From assembly GCF_000712165.1 (NCBI RefSeq), contig NZ_JONZ01000005.1, positions 90,454 to 154,453 on the forward strand: a stretch of 64,000 bases of DNA. Direction: 5' to 3'. Below the pieces are notes generated by a model. That model did no database searches. It was not told where the DNA came from and saw only the letters and a list, made by a program, of their open reading frames with translations. Both the position numbers and the translations under genes were made by a program. Origin of the DNA: Ureaplasma canigenitalium ATCC 51252 (GTDB lineage Bacteria > Bacillota_I > Bacilli_A > Mycoplasmatales > Mycoplasmoidaceae). Below are positions 1-12,200 of the stretch, in pieces; the first letter of the stretch is position 1, and each line of letters starts with the position of its first letter.

Positions 1-857
1 TTAGCAATGTTAATTTTAATGTCATCGTCATTATGGAAAGGTAGTTCACCAATTCCGGTTTCATCGTTAAAAATTTTTGCAACTTGATAACCTTTATCCT
101 TTATTTCCTTATAGTTATTAATTAAAAAACCGGTGGAAATATAGGTAATAGCACCGTCTAAATTATCATTCACCATATTTTGAAATGCCTGGATATTGCT
201 CTCTTCTGTCGTTCTTACATACATTCCGTATGTACCATCATGAATCGTATTATATATATCTTTATTTGTTTTCTTTAAGTTAATTAAGGGATTGGTAACA
301 AGGAACGCCTCAGTTGTTCCAGATGCAAGAGCACCACCACTTCTAATATATGGTTTTAATTTAAGATGGGGGAGTTGTTGGTCAAATTGATCATAATAAA
401 ATTCTTCATTGCCTTGAAAAGCACGATAAAGTTTTTCGATGTTATTTTTATTAAGAACTAAATCACCATGAAAATCTTTAATCTTATATAAAATAGCAAT
501 CCCATCATAAGCTAGTGTAACAATTTTTGTATTGTTTTTCTGTCAAGTTTGATAAAGGTTGTGTTGCTTTTCAATGGTCTTTTTTTCTTCATCAATATTT
601 ACATTTCGACTAGCAAGTCCAATGTGAACTTGATTGTTAATTGCAGAGATAATGCCAGTCAGTGAACCACCAGCATCAGCAATAATGTCAGCATTCGGAT
701 AAAACTTGCCAAGTTCCTTCATTAGTGGTTGAAGAGAGGAAGAACCACTTAAATAAATTAGTTTTTTTGTACTTTTCGGAACTGAAACAGCAGCAATAAT
801 CCCTATTGCTGAAATGACAAAAAATGATGTACCAAGGATTTTATATCTTAACTTCAT
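1..857 (-). CDS. pstS: PstS-like phosphate-binding protein (partial, runs off the window)
   Basis: Predicted substrate-binding component of a phosphate ABC transporter, acting outside the membrane. The N-terminus has one hydrophobic segment (about residues 8-25), followed by the phosphate-binding signature SGSSSLQPL and a DAGGS element typical of PstS. A later RSGGALASGTTEAF stretch also fits the family. The segment has no lipobox cysteine, so the protein seems to be held by an uncleaved signal anchor rather than lipid. The start at 857 gives MKLRYK and overlaps the metG stop by 17 nt; an earlier in-frame start exists at 878. The frame continues through a TGA tryptophan at 543-545. The C-terminus and the expected pstCAB genes lie beyond the left edge. 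The family call is confident; phosphate as substrate is by family. Confidence 0.85.
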
Positions 858-2403
858 TGTTAATTCTTTGGTATACAACCTTAGCTTCTTTTACCTGAAG
901 ATGATCTAAATTATTAGTCATAAAAATAGCATCATAGTTAAGATTTTTAGGATCAAAATTCATCTGCTCAATAATCTCATCGATGTGTTCAACAAGAACC
1001 GGTTTAAGTAGAATAGAAGCGGTTTCTATGACTTTGACCAAGTTATTCAATAAGCAATCCAAATCATCTTTTTGATTATTTTTAAACAAATCCCAAGGTT
1101 TTAAATCTTCTATGTATTTGTTAGCGGAATTCAAGATATTTTGGACACAAAGAAGTGCTTTATCTACGTGATATTCTTCGATTCAGTTTTTCATATCAGT
1201 TGCGTTTTGGTGAATAATCTCAAGCATCTTCTTATGAATCGGAATACTCGATTCCTTATACGGAGGAACTATCCCATTTGTATACTTTTTTAACATCCCG
1301 ATAGTTCTTGTAACCATATTACCAAAATTGTTTGCAAGATGAGTGTTAAAAGTTTCGATTAAATTATCAATGCTAAACACACTATCACGATACATTGAAA
1401 GGTCACTAAGAAGATAATACCGGAAAGCATCAACACCAAATTTATTAATAATACTTAAGGGGTCAATGACATTACCAAGTGATTTTGACATCTTACCTTC
1501 TTTTGTGATAATCCACCCGTGAGAAAGGATTTTAGTTGGTAGTCTTACACCAAGGTCATGAAGGAAAATCGGCCAATAAATACAGTGAAAACGCATAATT
1601 TCTTTGCTCATTAAATGAACAATTTCTGCATCTTTGTCATTTCAAAATTTTTGATAAAGATGATCATTTTCGGTCATATAATCGATACTTGTAAGATAAT
1701 TCATTAAAGCATCTAACCAAACATAAATAATATGCTTTTTATTTTCTTTAATTTGAATCCCTCAATCAAAACTTGTTCTTGAAATACTAAGGTCTTCAAG
1801 ATTATTGATAAAGTTATTAATTAATTCATTAACTCTTTCCTTCGGTTGAATAAAATCTTTATTCGTTAATAAGTATTCTTTTAATCAAGCGGCTTTCTTC
1901 CGCATATGATAAAAGTAACTTTCTTCCTCTTTTGCAACAAGCGGATGACCGAAAGTACATACTTTAGTACCATCGGGCTTTGTAACCACATCTTTCAAAC
2001 TATAATTTTCTTCACACGAAATACAATAAAGACCTTTTCAAAAATCTAGATAAATTTGATTATCGTTTAGCAATTTTGTAAAAATCTTTTGAACAATTTC
2101 AATGTGTTTCGTGTCTGTTGTTCTTACAAAATAAGAATAATCAATTTTCATCACTTTTCAAAGATGAAGAAATTGCTCTTTAATTTGGTCAACATAAGCC
2201 TTTGGACTTAGGTGATTTTCCTTCGCTTTTTCAGCAATCTTCTGACCGTGTTCGTCCATTCCTGTAACAAAAAAAGTTTCGTAGCCAAAAAGCTCTTTAT
2301 ATCTTTTAAAAACATCGGCGAGTAAGGTCGTATAAGCATGACCAATATGTGGTTTACCTGATGAATAGTAAATCGGTGTTGTTATATAAAAAGTTTTTGC
2401 CAT
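841..2403 (-). CDS. metG: Methionyl-tRNA synthetase
   Basis: Charges tRNA-Met with methionine in the cytoplasm. The 520-residue class I synthetase has HIGH at residues 19-22 and KMSKS at about 304-308. The insert between them carries a CISC pair and a CTFGH element, consistent with a zinc-binding knuckle. The length fits the short bacterial form without a C-terminal tRNA-binding domain; a separate tRNA-binding-domain protein is the first gene of this operon. The ATG at 2403 overlaps the rarA stop as TAATG, so translation is probably coupled. Several TGA codons fall at conserved positions and must be tryptophan. Confidence 0.97.
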
Positions 2404-3650
2404 TACTTATCCTTTTGTTCGATTCGTCTCATTAAATTAAATCAAAGTTTTTGTTCATTTTGATTGTTTTGTAATTGATAGTATTTCTTATCTTTTAATC
2501 CTACTGGTAAGTAACGCTGATTAACATAATTATTTTTAAAATCATGTGGATAAAAATAACCTTCAACACCTAGTTTCTTAGCACTCTTATAGTGACTATC
2601 CCTAATATGCATTGGAATTTCATAACTTTTCCCATAAGTTAAGTCATTCTTAATTTCATTCATCGCAAGATAAATACTATTTGATTTATCAGACAATGCT
2701 ATTTGAGCAACAATATTGCAAAGCACAACTTGGTTTTCGGGAAAACCAAGATATTTTGCTGTTTCAATCGCACTATGAACACGACTTAACATTCCGGGAT
2801 TAGCAAGACCTATGTCTTCTGACACACAGACAAGAATCCTTCGGTAAATTGCATCAAAATCACCAATTGAAATTAAACGCATTAGGTAATAAAGACTAGC
2901 ATCGACATCACTACCTCGCATTGACTTATGAAACGCTGACTTAAGATTGTGAATTTCATCACCATCATAACTTCCAAGAGTGTAATTTTGTTGCATAATG
3001 CTATTCAATAGTTTGAGATCTACTCTTGTATCGGTATAAAGTAAATTAATTATTTCGAGTGTAGCGATGATTTGTCTTAAATCACCATTTGTTTTATCAG
3101 TCAACATTCGCAATGCTTGCGGTTCGATAAATTCATTAAAATCAAACATCTTTTTCAACTTTTGGCAAATAATTTCACCAGGAGTGCTTGTAACATTAAG
3201 GATTTGACAACGTGATCTTAGTGCTGGATTTATGACAAAATAAGGATTTTCCGTAGTTGTCACAAACACCTTTATTTCATTCATTTCAAGAACAGGGAGC
3301 AGGATGTCTTGCTTATCACGGTTTAAACGATGAATTTCATCGATTATTAAAATGAAATTATCATAAGATTTACTTTCTGTGATTAGCTCTATTAGTTTCT
3401 GTTTTGAATCAATAACCGGATTGAAAAAACCATAGTGATACCCAAGTTCATTAGCAAGCACACGAGCAAGTGAAGACTTACCAACACCAGGTTGACCATA
3501 AAAAATAAGATTAAAAACAATTTTCTGGTTAATCATTCGTTTGATTAACCCTTTTTCATCAAGCAAGTGTTCTTGACCAAAAATATCATCAATTTTTGTA
3601 GGTTTCTTAAGAACATTTATTAAATCAGTAAGAGTTTTAATTTGTTCCAT
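2403..3650 (-). CDS. rarA: RarA/MgsA-type AAA+ ATPase
   Basis: Replication-associated recombination protein A, an AAA+ ATPase related to clamp loaders that works at stalled replication forks. The protein is 415 residues, with Walker [10 protein letters not shown] at 52-60 and Walker B LIIDEIHR at 101-108. A sensor region and the C-terminal oligomerisation domain (around [14 protein letters not shown]) follow. The frame passes through a TGA tryptophan at 2442-2444 and adds a 13-residue tail ending at 2403. It lies two bases after rsmI and shares TAATG with metG. RuvB is excluded because the C-terminal half matches the RarA family. Confidence 0.93.
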
Positions 3651-3652
3651 AT

Positions 3653-4498
3653 CTACTTATTTTTTTCCAACATTAATTTATATAATTCATTAGCTTTGAT
3701 ATTGTATTTTTCCCCTACTATTTTACAAGCTTCTTTTAATTTAATACCTTGTTTTTTTTGTTCTTCAAGCTCACTTAACACTTGCAAACCAGCATCATCA
3801 TCTTCATCGTTTTGAAAGATTTGGTTATGATCAACAACAATAACAAATTCACCGAGCTCGGTCATTACTGGAATGTCAGATATTCGACCAAGATAATGAC
3901 TCTCATTTAATTTAGTTAACTCACGACCAACAAATACAAAAACATCACCAAAAACACTCATTATGTCATCAAGAGTTTTCTTAATTCGATGAACAGCCTC
4001 GTAAATAATAAAAGTTGTTTTTATATCTTTAAATTCATTTAAACGGTTTAGTCTTTGTTTTTGAGTTTTACCAAGGAATCCAAGAAACATAAAAGATGTT
4101 GAGCAAAAACCAGAGGCAACAAGACCGTGGATTGCAGCACACGGACCATTAATTACAGTAACTCCGACGGCTTGACGGTGACATTCTTTGATTAATTGAT
4201 ATCCTGGATCTGATATTGTTGGATAACCAGCATCGGATACAAGAACGGTATTATATTTTTTAATATATTCTAATGCTTGATTAATCTTTTCGTTTTCATT
4301 AAAGTCGTGAAAACTAATAAGTTTTTTGTAATCAATAATTCCAAGCAGGTTTAATAGTTTTTTAGTGTTTCTTGTGTCTTCACAAAGAATAACATAAGCA
4401 TCATTAAGAGCTTCCTTGACACGCGGAGAAACTTCATTTAAGTTTCCAATCGGTGTCGCTATTACCTTCAAATTAAAATCGGTTTTATTGATGTTCAT
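3653..4498 (-). CDS. rsmI: 16S rRNA (cytidine-1402-2'-O)-methyltransferase RsmI
   Basis: SAM-dependent methyltransferase of the tetrapyrrole-methylase fold that modifies C1402 of 16S rRNA. At 281 residues it has the usual length. Family landmarks are ATPIGNL near residue 15, CEDTRNTKKLL, VSDAGYPTISDPGY and the NGPCAAIHGLVASG stretch. Its start overlaps the end of rnmV by 14 nt and its TAG stop is two bases before the rarA start. The C-terminal helical region (KKQGIKLKEACKIV) also fits. Confidence 0.95.
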   Translation of the reverse strand: MNINKTDFNLKVIATPIGNLNEVSPRVKEALNDAYVILCEDTRNTKKLLNLLGIIDYKKLISFHDFNENEKINQALEYIKKYNTVLVSDAGYPTISDPGYQLIKECHRQAVGVTVINGPCAAIHGLVASGFCSTSFMFLGFLGKTQKQRLNRLNEFKDIKTTFIIYEAVHRIKKTLDDIMSVFGDVFVFVGRELTKLNESHYLGRISDIPVMTELGEFVIVVDHNQIFQNDEDDDAGLQVLSELEEQKKQGIKLKEACKIVGEKYNIKANELYKLMLEKNK

Positions 4499-5042
4499 AT
4501 TTTTCTAGAATTTTAATAATTTCTTCTTTGTTAATGTTTAAAAAATTAATATGTTTAAATAGTTGTTTGTGATTATAGTAAGGAATTTCAAGCATATCAC
4601 AGAGATAAAGTCGCTTATTTTTAGTGTTGAGATTAAAATCAACATAATCATTTCAGCTAATTCCAGAGCGGTTTAAATTAATTTCATCATTATTTAAGAC
4701 AAAGCTTTTGAATTTATTATAGAGTTTATCTAATTCAATTTCAGCAATGCCTTTTTTTACTACATTCTCATTTATGTCACTAATCTTAAAAAAGATATGT
4801 TTGACTGGTTTGTTAAGAAATGACTGAATCCTTGTTCTAATCTGTTTGCCAGTAAAATCTGGGTCAAGACATAATATAATACCGTTTGCTGCTTCAGCTT
4901 TTTTAATCTCGTTTAAGGTGTTATTATTTATCACATTACCATTGGTAATAATAAAATTCCCATCAATAAAACTTGATAGTTTTGCTACATCAGTTTTACC
5001 TTCAACGATAATTGTTTCTTTAATTTTTATTTTTGATATCAC
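4485..5042 (-). CDS. rnmV: Ribonuclease M5 (TOPRIM maturase of 5S rRNA)
   Basis: TOPRIM nuclease that trims the 5S rRNA precursor. The 185-residue protein has the TOPRIM glutamate motif VEGKTD at 13-18 and the DxD motif as DPDFTG further on, matching RNase M5 in size and order. The frame crosses a TGA tryptophan at 4653-4655 and ends at 4485. The start lies inside the last 23 nt of prs and the end overlaps rsmI by 14 nt. DnaG primase is excluded by length. In many Firmicutes rnmV sits next to rsmA; here it sits next to rsmI. Confidence 0.88.
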
Positions 5043-6045
5043 AGCTTTTAAGTTTGTTCATTAAAGTAGTCTTACTATATTTTTCATAAACTTGTGACAT
5101 TGTCCCGATTTCTTTTTCGTAAATCTTAATGCATTCTGCGATTACAGGAGCAATTGAAACGATATGAAGTCAAGGATAAGTTTCTTTTCTTTCAATCGTA
5201 TCTGTAACATAAACTTTGTCAATCACCCCAGAATTAATTGCATTACTAAAGTTTTCAATCGCATTCTTATTAAACAAACCGTGAGTGGCTAATATAGAAA
5301 CTGTTTTAGCTCCTTTTTCTTTAACAATTTTAGCAGCACCTAGAATTGTCCCTCCAGTGTCAATCATATCATCCACAAGGATGCAATTTTGTCCCTCTAC
5401 ATCCCCAAGGATATTATTAATTTCAACTTCGTTTTTTCCACTACGACGTTTATCAACAATCGCTAGATTAGACTTAAGAACAAGACTTATTTCACGTGCT
5501 CTTTTGACACATCCATAATCAGGACTTACAATGGTAAGGTCATTTGGATAATGATTAAGATCAATATAATTATCCATTAGCATCCAAGCTCCTTCAAGGC
5601 TATCAAAGGAGATGTCGAAAAAACCTTGTGTCTGTAAACTGTGGATGTCTCAAGTTAAGACTGCATTCGCACCAGCTGCTTCGAGCATTTTAGCGACTAG
5701 TCTTGATGAAATTGGTTCACGTGGTTTAGCCTTTCGATCCTGTCTAGCATACCCATAGTATGGAATAACAACAGCAATTGACTTCGCAGAAGCTCTTTTA
5801 ATCGCATCAATCGCGATTAGTAGTTCCATTAAATTATCATTCACCGGTTTAGCTGTTGACTGGATGATAACAACCTTTTTGCCTCTCACTGGAACAAGCG
5901 GAGTAACTATGATTTCACCATCAGCAAATTTTTCAATCTTAATTTCAGAAAGCGGAGACCCAAGTTCAATAGCTACCTTATTAGCTAATTCTTTAGAGGC
6001 TGATAAACCAAAAACTACAATACTTTTTTCATTACAACAGTTCAT
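5020..6045 (-). CDS. prs: Ribose-phosphate pyrophosphokinase
   Basis: Makes PRPP from ribose-5-phosphate and ATP, feeding nucleotide salvage in the cytoplasm. The 341-residue protein carries the tandem phosphoribosyltransferase folds: FADGE near the N-terminus, YGYARQDRK in the catalytic flexible loop, DIHS-QGFF in the middle, and the PRPP loop DDMIDTGGT at about 225-233. Two TGA tryptophans (5650 and 5170) interrupt the standard-code frame. The last 23 nt overlap rnmV. The start MNCCNEKS lies three bases after the tRNA-binding-domain gene. Confidence 0.97.
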
Positions 6046-6048
6046 AAA

Positions 6049-6648
6049 TTACCTATTAATATATGCTAAGTCAAAAACATCACCAATTTGATAACGGTCA
6101 TCTAATTCAACAATTCCATCATCATTAAATTGATCAATATTTAATTCTTTTTTACTACAGCACATCCCATTTGATTCAATATTCATTAATTTGCCAGGAA
6201 GGATGCTCTCCCCATTAGGCATCACAGTATTTGGAAGAGCAATAACGACTGTCAAACCCTGACGAGCATTCTTCGCTCCACAGACGATTTGAAGCATTTT
6301 TCCATTGCCTATATCAACAAGATTCTTCGACAAGTGAGTCCCTGCAATTTTTTCATTTTCTTTAATATAACCAACCGTTAAGTAACCATAATCATTTTTA
6401 TTAAATTTAATATTTAAATTAGTAACTTGATTAATCTGACTAATTAATTCCTCATCAATAAAATAATAACCCGGTTGCAAATCCGGAATATATTTTGTAG
6501 GGTAAAATAAGTTAAAAGCGATGACATTATCACCATAAGTTATTGTCACTAAATCTTCTGTAACTTGACTAATCTCGCCTTTTTTCGATGTTCCTTGATT
6601 AAAAATCAATACATCTTTTTCATCGTTTTTTAAATAATATAAATACAT
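6049..6648 (-). CDS. YtpR-like tRNA-binding-domain protein
   Basis: A 199-residue stand-alone protein whose C-terminal half (about 100-199) is an OB-fold tRNA-binding domain of the type found at the N-terminus of PheT. The visible landmarks are KMLQIVCGAKNARQG and LPGKLMNIESNGMCCS. The N-terminal half is unassigned. Free-standing members in Firmicutes are called YtpR and have no firmly established role. It is the first gene of the operon running to pstS, preceded by an AT-rich region shared with degV on the other strand. Its partner synthetase is not evident from context. Confidence 0.85.
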   Translation of the reverse strand: MYLYYLKNDEKDVLIFNQGTSKKGEISQVTEDLVTITYGDNVIAFNLFYPTKYIPDLQPGYYFIDEELISQINQVTNLNIKFNKNDYGYLTVGYIKENEKIAGTHLSKNLVDIGNGKMLQIVCGAKNARQGLTVVIALPNTVMPNGESILPGKLMNIESNGMCCSKKELNIDQFNDDGIVELDDRYQIGDVFDLAYINR

Positions 6649-6815
6649 TTTTAAACCTAAACTATATTAATAATAATATATTAATAATATATTGATAATT
6701 TATAAGTCTACTAATTTTAAGGTAAAGGGTGAAAAAAAGCAAAAAAGCAAACCACTTTTAAGATAGATTAAAACAACTACTTAAACTTTGTTAAAATTTA
6801 ACGAAAAAGGAGAGA
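6649..6815. promoter_or_regulatory. Divergent promoter region between ytpR-like gene and degV
   Basis: This spacer separates two outward-reading operons. The part near 6661-6705 is a run of TATTAATA-like blocks offering several -10-like sequences on the minus strand. On the plus strand TTAAAAT at 6791-6797 lies shortly before the degV ribosome binding site AAGGAG (6807-6812). I see no convincing -35 boxes. Confidence 0.4.
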
Positions 6816-6818
6816 ATG

Positions 6819-7688
6819 ATGAAAACAGCGATTTTAATTGATACCGGTGCTAACGTCCTTGATATTAAGGATGAAAATGTTTTTTACATTCCAATCGGTC
6901 TTACCATCAAAGAACACGGATGTAACGAAGTTTTCAAGGATGACGTTGATGCGGTAAGTCAGGAAGATTTAAAAAATTTAATGCTAAGAAAAGCATCAAT
7001 TAAGACAAGTCTACCGCAACCTGGAAGAGTAATTGAAAAGGTTAATGAACTTTTTACTAAATATGATCGTGTAATCATTCTTACCCTTTCTAGTGGTATT
7101 TCTGGCTACTTTAAGAGTCTTGACCTTGTTAAGAATGAATTTAAAAATAAAAACTTGCTATGTCTTGATAGTAGATCAGTTAGTGTTGGTATTCTTTGAA
7201 TCGTTGAGACAATTAATGAAGCACTGAGAAACAATGAAAATATAAGTAATGACGAAATCAAAATGATAGTTGAAAAAAATGCAAACCTGATTAAAGGTGG
7301 TTTAATTGTTAGCGATTTAAACCAACTCGTTTCAGGTGGTCGAATTTCAAAAATTAAGGCTGCTTTCGCTAAACTATTTGGCTTCAAATTATTTATTAAG
7401 TGAGATGGTGACCTTGAATTTATTAGTAAAGCACCAAGCATTAGAACTTCGTTAAAAAATTTACTTGATAAGACAAATGAATTAAATCAATTCCGTACTA
7501 AAGGGATTAAAAAAATAGTTCTTCTAACTGATTACGAAAATAAAGAACAAATCGAAAGTCTTAAAGAACTTGTAATCGAACTTCTTGATATAGATCATCC
7601 TCCTTTTAATTATAGTTATCTCCCTGGGTGTATTTATGCTCATGTGGGTGTTAATAATTTTGCTATTTTAATTGAATCAAATGAATAA
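6819..7688 (+). CDS. DegV family fatty-acid-binding protein
   Basis: DegV (EDD) family protein of 289 residues. Members bind fatty acids, and in Firmicutes they supply them to the FakA kinase. The sequence shows the DTGANVLD start, the TSLPQPG element near residue 66 and the SSGISGYF loop. A TGA tryptophan occurs at 7197. ATG occurs at both 6816 and 6819; the second is better placed, six bases after AAGGAG. The stop overlaps the next gene's start region (ATGAATAA), which suggests coupling. Confidence 0.92.
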
Positions 7689-8658
7689 TATGAATAATAA
7701 AAAATATGATGTAACAATCATCGGCGGTGGTCCTGGTGGAATGTACGGAGCAGCAATGGGTGGTTTTTATAACCTAAAAACCTTGTTAATCGAACATACA
7801 AATATACTCGGTGGTCAAGTTACTAATTACTATAAAGATAAAAATATTCACGATATACCTGGTTATAGTGAAATTAAGGGTATCGATTACATTAACAACC
7901 TTCTTGCTCAAATTCAATTTTACGATAATCTTGTCGACATTAAATATGAGACAAAAATAACTTCATATACCTATAACGAAGAAACTGAGTACTTTACTTT
8001 ATTCGACGAAGATGAAAAAGTTGTTTGTGAAACAAGAAATATAATTCTAGCCTACGGCAAGGGACTTTATACTCCGATTAAACTTCCCTTAAAAAACATC
8101 GACGAAGACTTAATTGCTTACAAAATTAATCCGTCATTTGATTACGAAAACAAGAGTATTTTTGTGCTTGGTGCTGGGGATTCTGCACTTGATGCTGTCA
8201 AATATTTAAAAGAAAAATATCACAACATCAAGGTTTCGCTAGTTGCTAGAAAACAAATTGCTGGTACATCAGTAAGTATAGAAACCTTAAGGAAATGAAA
8301 TGTTAACCTTTATATTGGTTATGATGTTAAGGATGTCAACAATCATAAAATTACCATTTTAAACACGTTAGATAATGAACTTCATTCATTTAGTGTTGAT
8401 CATGTTTTTGTTAATTATGGGTTTATGATTGACAAAGAAAATAATCCATATAGAAACTGAGCGATTGATTTTTCTAATGATTGTAAAATTATCGTCAATG
8501 GTGAATATGAAACAAAAACCAATGGAATTTATGCCATTGGTGATTGTATTTATGATGACAAACCTTTCTACTGCATCATAGCTAGTCAACATCAAGCAAT
8601 TAAGGCTGTCCACAGCATTAGAAAAAAGATTAAAGATGGTGCTGATAAATATTATTAA
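7681..8658 (+). CDS. Ferredoxin/flavodoxin-NADP reductase-like flavoprotein (TrxB-like)
   Basis: Two-dinucleotide-fold flavoprotein of 325 residues. An FAD-binding GGGPGG motif lies near the N-terminus and an NAD(P)-binding VLGAGDSALDA segment mid-protein. A C-terminal GIYAIGDCIYDD motif contacts FAD. There is no CxxC redox pair where thioredoxin reductase has one, so it resembles the ferredoxin-NADP reductase type 2 (YumC) branch rather than true TrxB. A TGA tryptophan occurs at 8296. ATGs at 7681 and 7690 are both possible starts; there is no good Shine-Dalgarno, consistent with coupling to degV. Confidence 0.82.
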
Positions 8659-8718
8659 TCAATTTAAACCGCTTCCAAATTGGTTTAAATTAAAAGAGAT
8701 TAAAATTAGATAAGAAAA

Positions 8719-8749
8719 AAAAATAAGGCTCAATACCTTATTTTTTTTC
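8719..8749. terminator. Bidirectional Rho-independent terminator
   Basis: The stem AATAAGG / CCTTATT encloses a seven-base loop and is flanked by A8 on one side and T8 on the other. It can therefore end both the degV operon (plus) and the opp operon (minus). Confidence 0.85.
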
Positions 8750-8786
8750 GTCATTCACGATGGAAATAGAACCTTATCCTTTTTCT

Positions 8787-9269
8787 TTAAAGTTTCATAT
8801 AAGCATCGTGTAGCGATGTTGAATCTTGTAAAAATTCCTTTTGCTCTTTAATTAAAGTAAGACGATAAGCAATACTTGCGATGATTGCTGTAATAACGAC
8901 CAAAGGAAATAGATAAGTTAAAATAACAGAAGACTTGTAGAGATTAAATTGCTTTTCTTTTTCGAATACCTTTAAGTATTTCTTGTGAAAACCAATAGTC
9001 ACAATGAGCAATGAAAGATAGCAAGACAAAGCAACAAAACTATTAATTCCAATAAAAGAAGCAGACACATGGTACTGTAGGGTTAATAACCGAATTTGTT
9101 CTTCGAATCTAGCACTAATTTCCCCTGTTCGTTTCTGGTTAAGTAAATTCATCAAACTAGTCTGATAAATGAAAAAGGGAACAAGTGCACTTATAATCAA
9201 TAGTCAACTAAAAAGGAAAATCCAATTAAATTTAAAGATGAAGGTAAATCTTTTATTAACAAACGACAT
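8787..9269 (-). CDS. Small membrane protein downstream of oppA
   Basis: A 160-residue protein with about three membrane segments: FNWIFLFSWLL around residue 15, SFIGINSFVALSCYLSLLIV mid-protein, and VILTYLFPLVVITAI near the C-terminus. I do not recognise the family. The ATG at 9269 overlaps the oppA stop as TAATG, so it is translated with OppA and is the last gene of the opp operon, before the terminator at 8719-8749. A role beside the peptide transporter is only inferred from position. Confidence 0.75.
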
Positions 9270-12200
9270 TACTGTTCCTCCCCGTCTTTTGGTGGAGTTG
9301 TTGGTAAACCAGCTCTTGGTGGTTTACTATAATCATAAGCAAACTGCAGGTGAAAGTTAGCATTGCTAGCTAAACCACCAAGACTTGAAATACTTCAACT
9401 GGTATCAGTGTCCATAATGGTTAAAATCGGAACTTCTTCCCGAATGATTTTTTCCATAGCAACAATTATGTCAAAGATTTCAGTCTCATCACTCCATCCA
9501 CCTCGACCACCAGAGAAGAAACGTTTAATTCTTTCAATGTGGTCAGCCTGAGCTTCATCTTTTTCATAGTAAAGGTCTGTATTCACAACATCAGTATCTT
9601 GACCGTCGTGTTTAATATACTCACTAGTGTATATCTTAGTTGGGTTAATTTGGCCACTTGGTCCTTGTTGACCATTAAACACACTTAATATTTCATATTC
9701 GTCATTAGGTAGATGACCAAGAGCATCAAAACTGAAAATAGTATTACCATCTTTTCGGTTTAAAATTAAATCTGCAACATCACCATATTCTTCTTTAACA
9801 AGGTCAGAATCAACATTAATTAATTCACTTTTTAAAGGTAGAATAAATTCTTGATCTTGAATTTTACCGTGAAGTTTCACATAAAGATTCTCATCATTAA
9901 TTTTTTTAGCAAGTGTGTTTGGTAAATAAATTCTTCTTTTACCAGCATTTGCTTTTTCATTAGTGTTTAATTTGTTAAATGCTTCAATTTCAGCATCACC
10001 TAAACTAAAATTGAAGAGAGGAACTGCTTGGTTTACTTCCTTTAATTTCTTACCCTCTTTTTGAATATTAAGATGATCAGGGTTATAAAGACGACTTGTT
10101 TTGATTTTACCTGTATATGCTAATTCCTTAATAATCGCATATTGTTCTTCACTAATCTGTAAACGGTAGAGAAGAAGATCGTGTTCTTCTTTGGTATCGT
10201 TTTTATGTAATTCAAAGAAAGTTTTAAAGGTTCAAGAACCGGTAGGGTTTAGTTCGTATCCTTGTGATTTATTTTTTTGTAAATCAATTCCATCGGTAAT
10301 TAATAAAGGCAACATTGAAGCATCGACATCGCTTCCAGAATACTTATCAAAGTTCGCATAAGTCATATCAAACTTACCACTTGCTATAAACGAAGCATAA
10401 GTATTAGGTGGAAGTGATTTTAGGTTAACCTTCACATACCCATTTAAATTATTTTCCATAATATCCTTGAAGGTAATAGCTGCATTCGCGGCTTCAGGTG
10501 GGCTTGATGGATAAACAAATTCAATCGTAACTTCTTTTTGTTCTGGGTGTTTTTGTTTATAACGTTCAAGGTAGAATAGAGCAACTGAAGGGTCGTAAGC
10601 TTTATCTGTTCGTTCGATGTTTTCAAAGTTTAAACTTTTTGAGTTGTGTTCAGCAAAAGTGTTGTTTTGAAGCGGAAAGAATTTGTAATTAGGAGCATCC
10701 TTCGGTTTTTTAACATGAAGTTGTTTCGTAAGTTCAGCTTGACGGTCAACATCTTTGTAATCAATCTTTTCTACCTTTTTATTATTAGGATTGTTTAAAT
10801 CGTATTCAGAAGCATAAGAAGCTGGGTCGAATCGATATTCAATGTTTCTTCCATAACTATCTTTTAAGGTACCAAAAGCGGTTCAAGAAGTTACAACAAA
10901 ACTTGAAGTCCATCCTGTTAATCGAAGGACAGATTCACGATTCAGAGCATATGAAATTGCTCGTCGAAGGTCACTATCAAGAATTGGGATGTGTTTTTTA
11001 TCCTTATTTTTTAAATATTCATCATAACTTTCATAACGACTTTGTTCATCAAGGTTAAACTGAAATCCAACTGTACCATAACCTTGTAGTTTTTTTAACA
11101 TTTTTCGGTATTTTTCACGAGCTCAGAATTGTAGTTGATAACTTGATGGAACATTAGTGGCTGAAATAATCCCTTCTTTAAATCAAAGTGATTTAACTTC
11201 ATCTTTTCCATTAAAGAAAATCTTAATCCGGTTTGAAATTGTCCAATTACTTGAATAATAGTTTTTGTTTTTAACAAGGTTAATGTAACCTTCGGAACCA
11301 AGAATACTGCTTTCGATTAGGAAGGGTCCATTCGTAAGGAAATTTTTTTCAGTACTACCGAAGTTATGAATCCCTCCGTTTGTTTCAATAAACTTACGGT
11401 TAACAGGTAGGAATTCTTGCTTATTAATAAAAGCAGTAAGTGCATCAAAAGGACGACTCTTTGGACTAAAAGGTTCAAATTCAACCAGTAGGTCATAACG
11501 ACTTTTTGGTAGACCATAGTGCTTTAATAATTGGTTACCCTTGATTAAATTAGCTACCGTGTCTTCACGGAAAACTTGTTTCTTAAAGAAGTATGGGTTT
11601 GGAATTAATTTAAAATCCTTAATTTTGTTAGTGTATTTATCAAGTGCTTTAATGGTCTTAAGATCTTTCAAATCAAGATTTGCATTTTCTGGTAAACGAA
11701 GAGCTTCAAGTAACTCATCGTTATTCATATTAATAAACATTTGACCAGTTCAAAGACCAAGTGAAAGAGCTGCTTTTTTAATTTCATTAACTTCTTTAGT
11801 ATCAAGCGGATTTCCTTCTTTGTCAAACTCTTGATTACTAAAAGGTTTTCAGTTTTCGTAGTCTTCAACATATTGATTTAGGTGCTCGTCAAAACGATAT
11901 CCAACACGACCAAACGGATTCTTGTATGGTTTACCAAATTTTTGAATATATTTCTCTTGAGCAGTAGTAAATGCTCTTGAACCACGAATATTCATATTTA
12001 ATAAAGGGGTTCTAAGTTGTGAACCGGTATTTAGGTCAAGGATGTACTGTACAGCATCAATGAAATCCTGCGCTTCAACTTCCTTACCATCACTTCATTT
12101 TGAAGCACCTTGATTAAGAGCGAAACGAACAGCAAAAACCTTTCCGGTCTTACTTGTGAAAGCAAGAAAAGGTGGTCGATCATCATTGATGTATTGAGCT

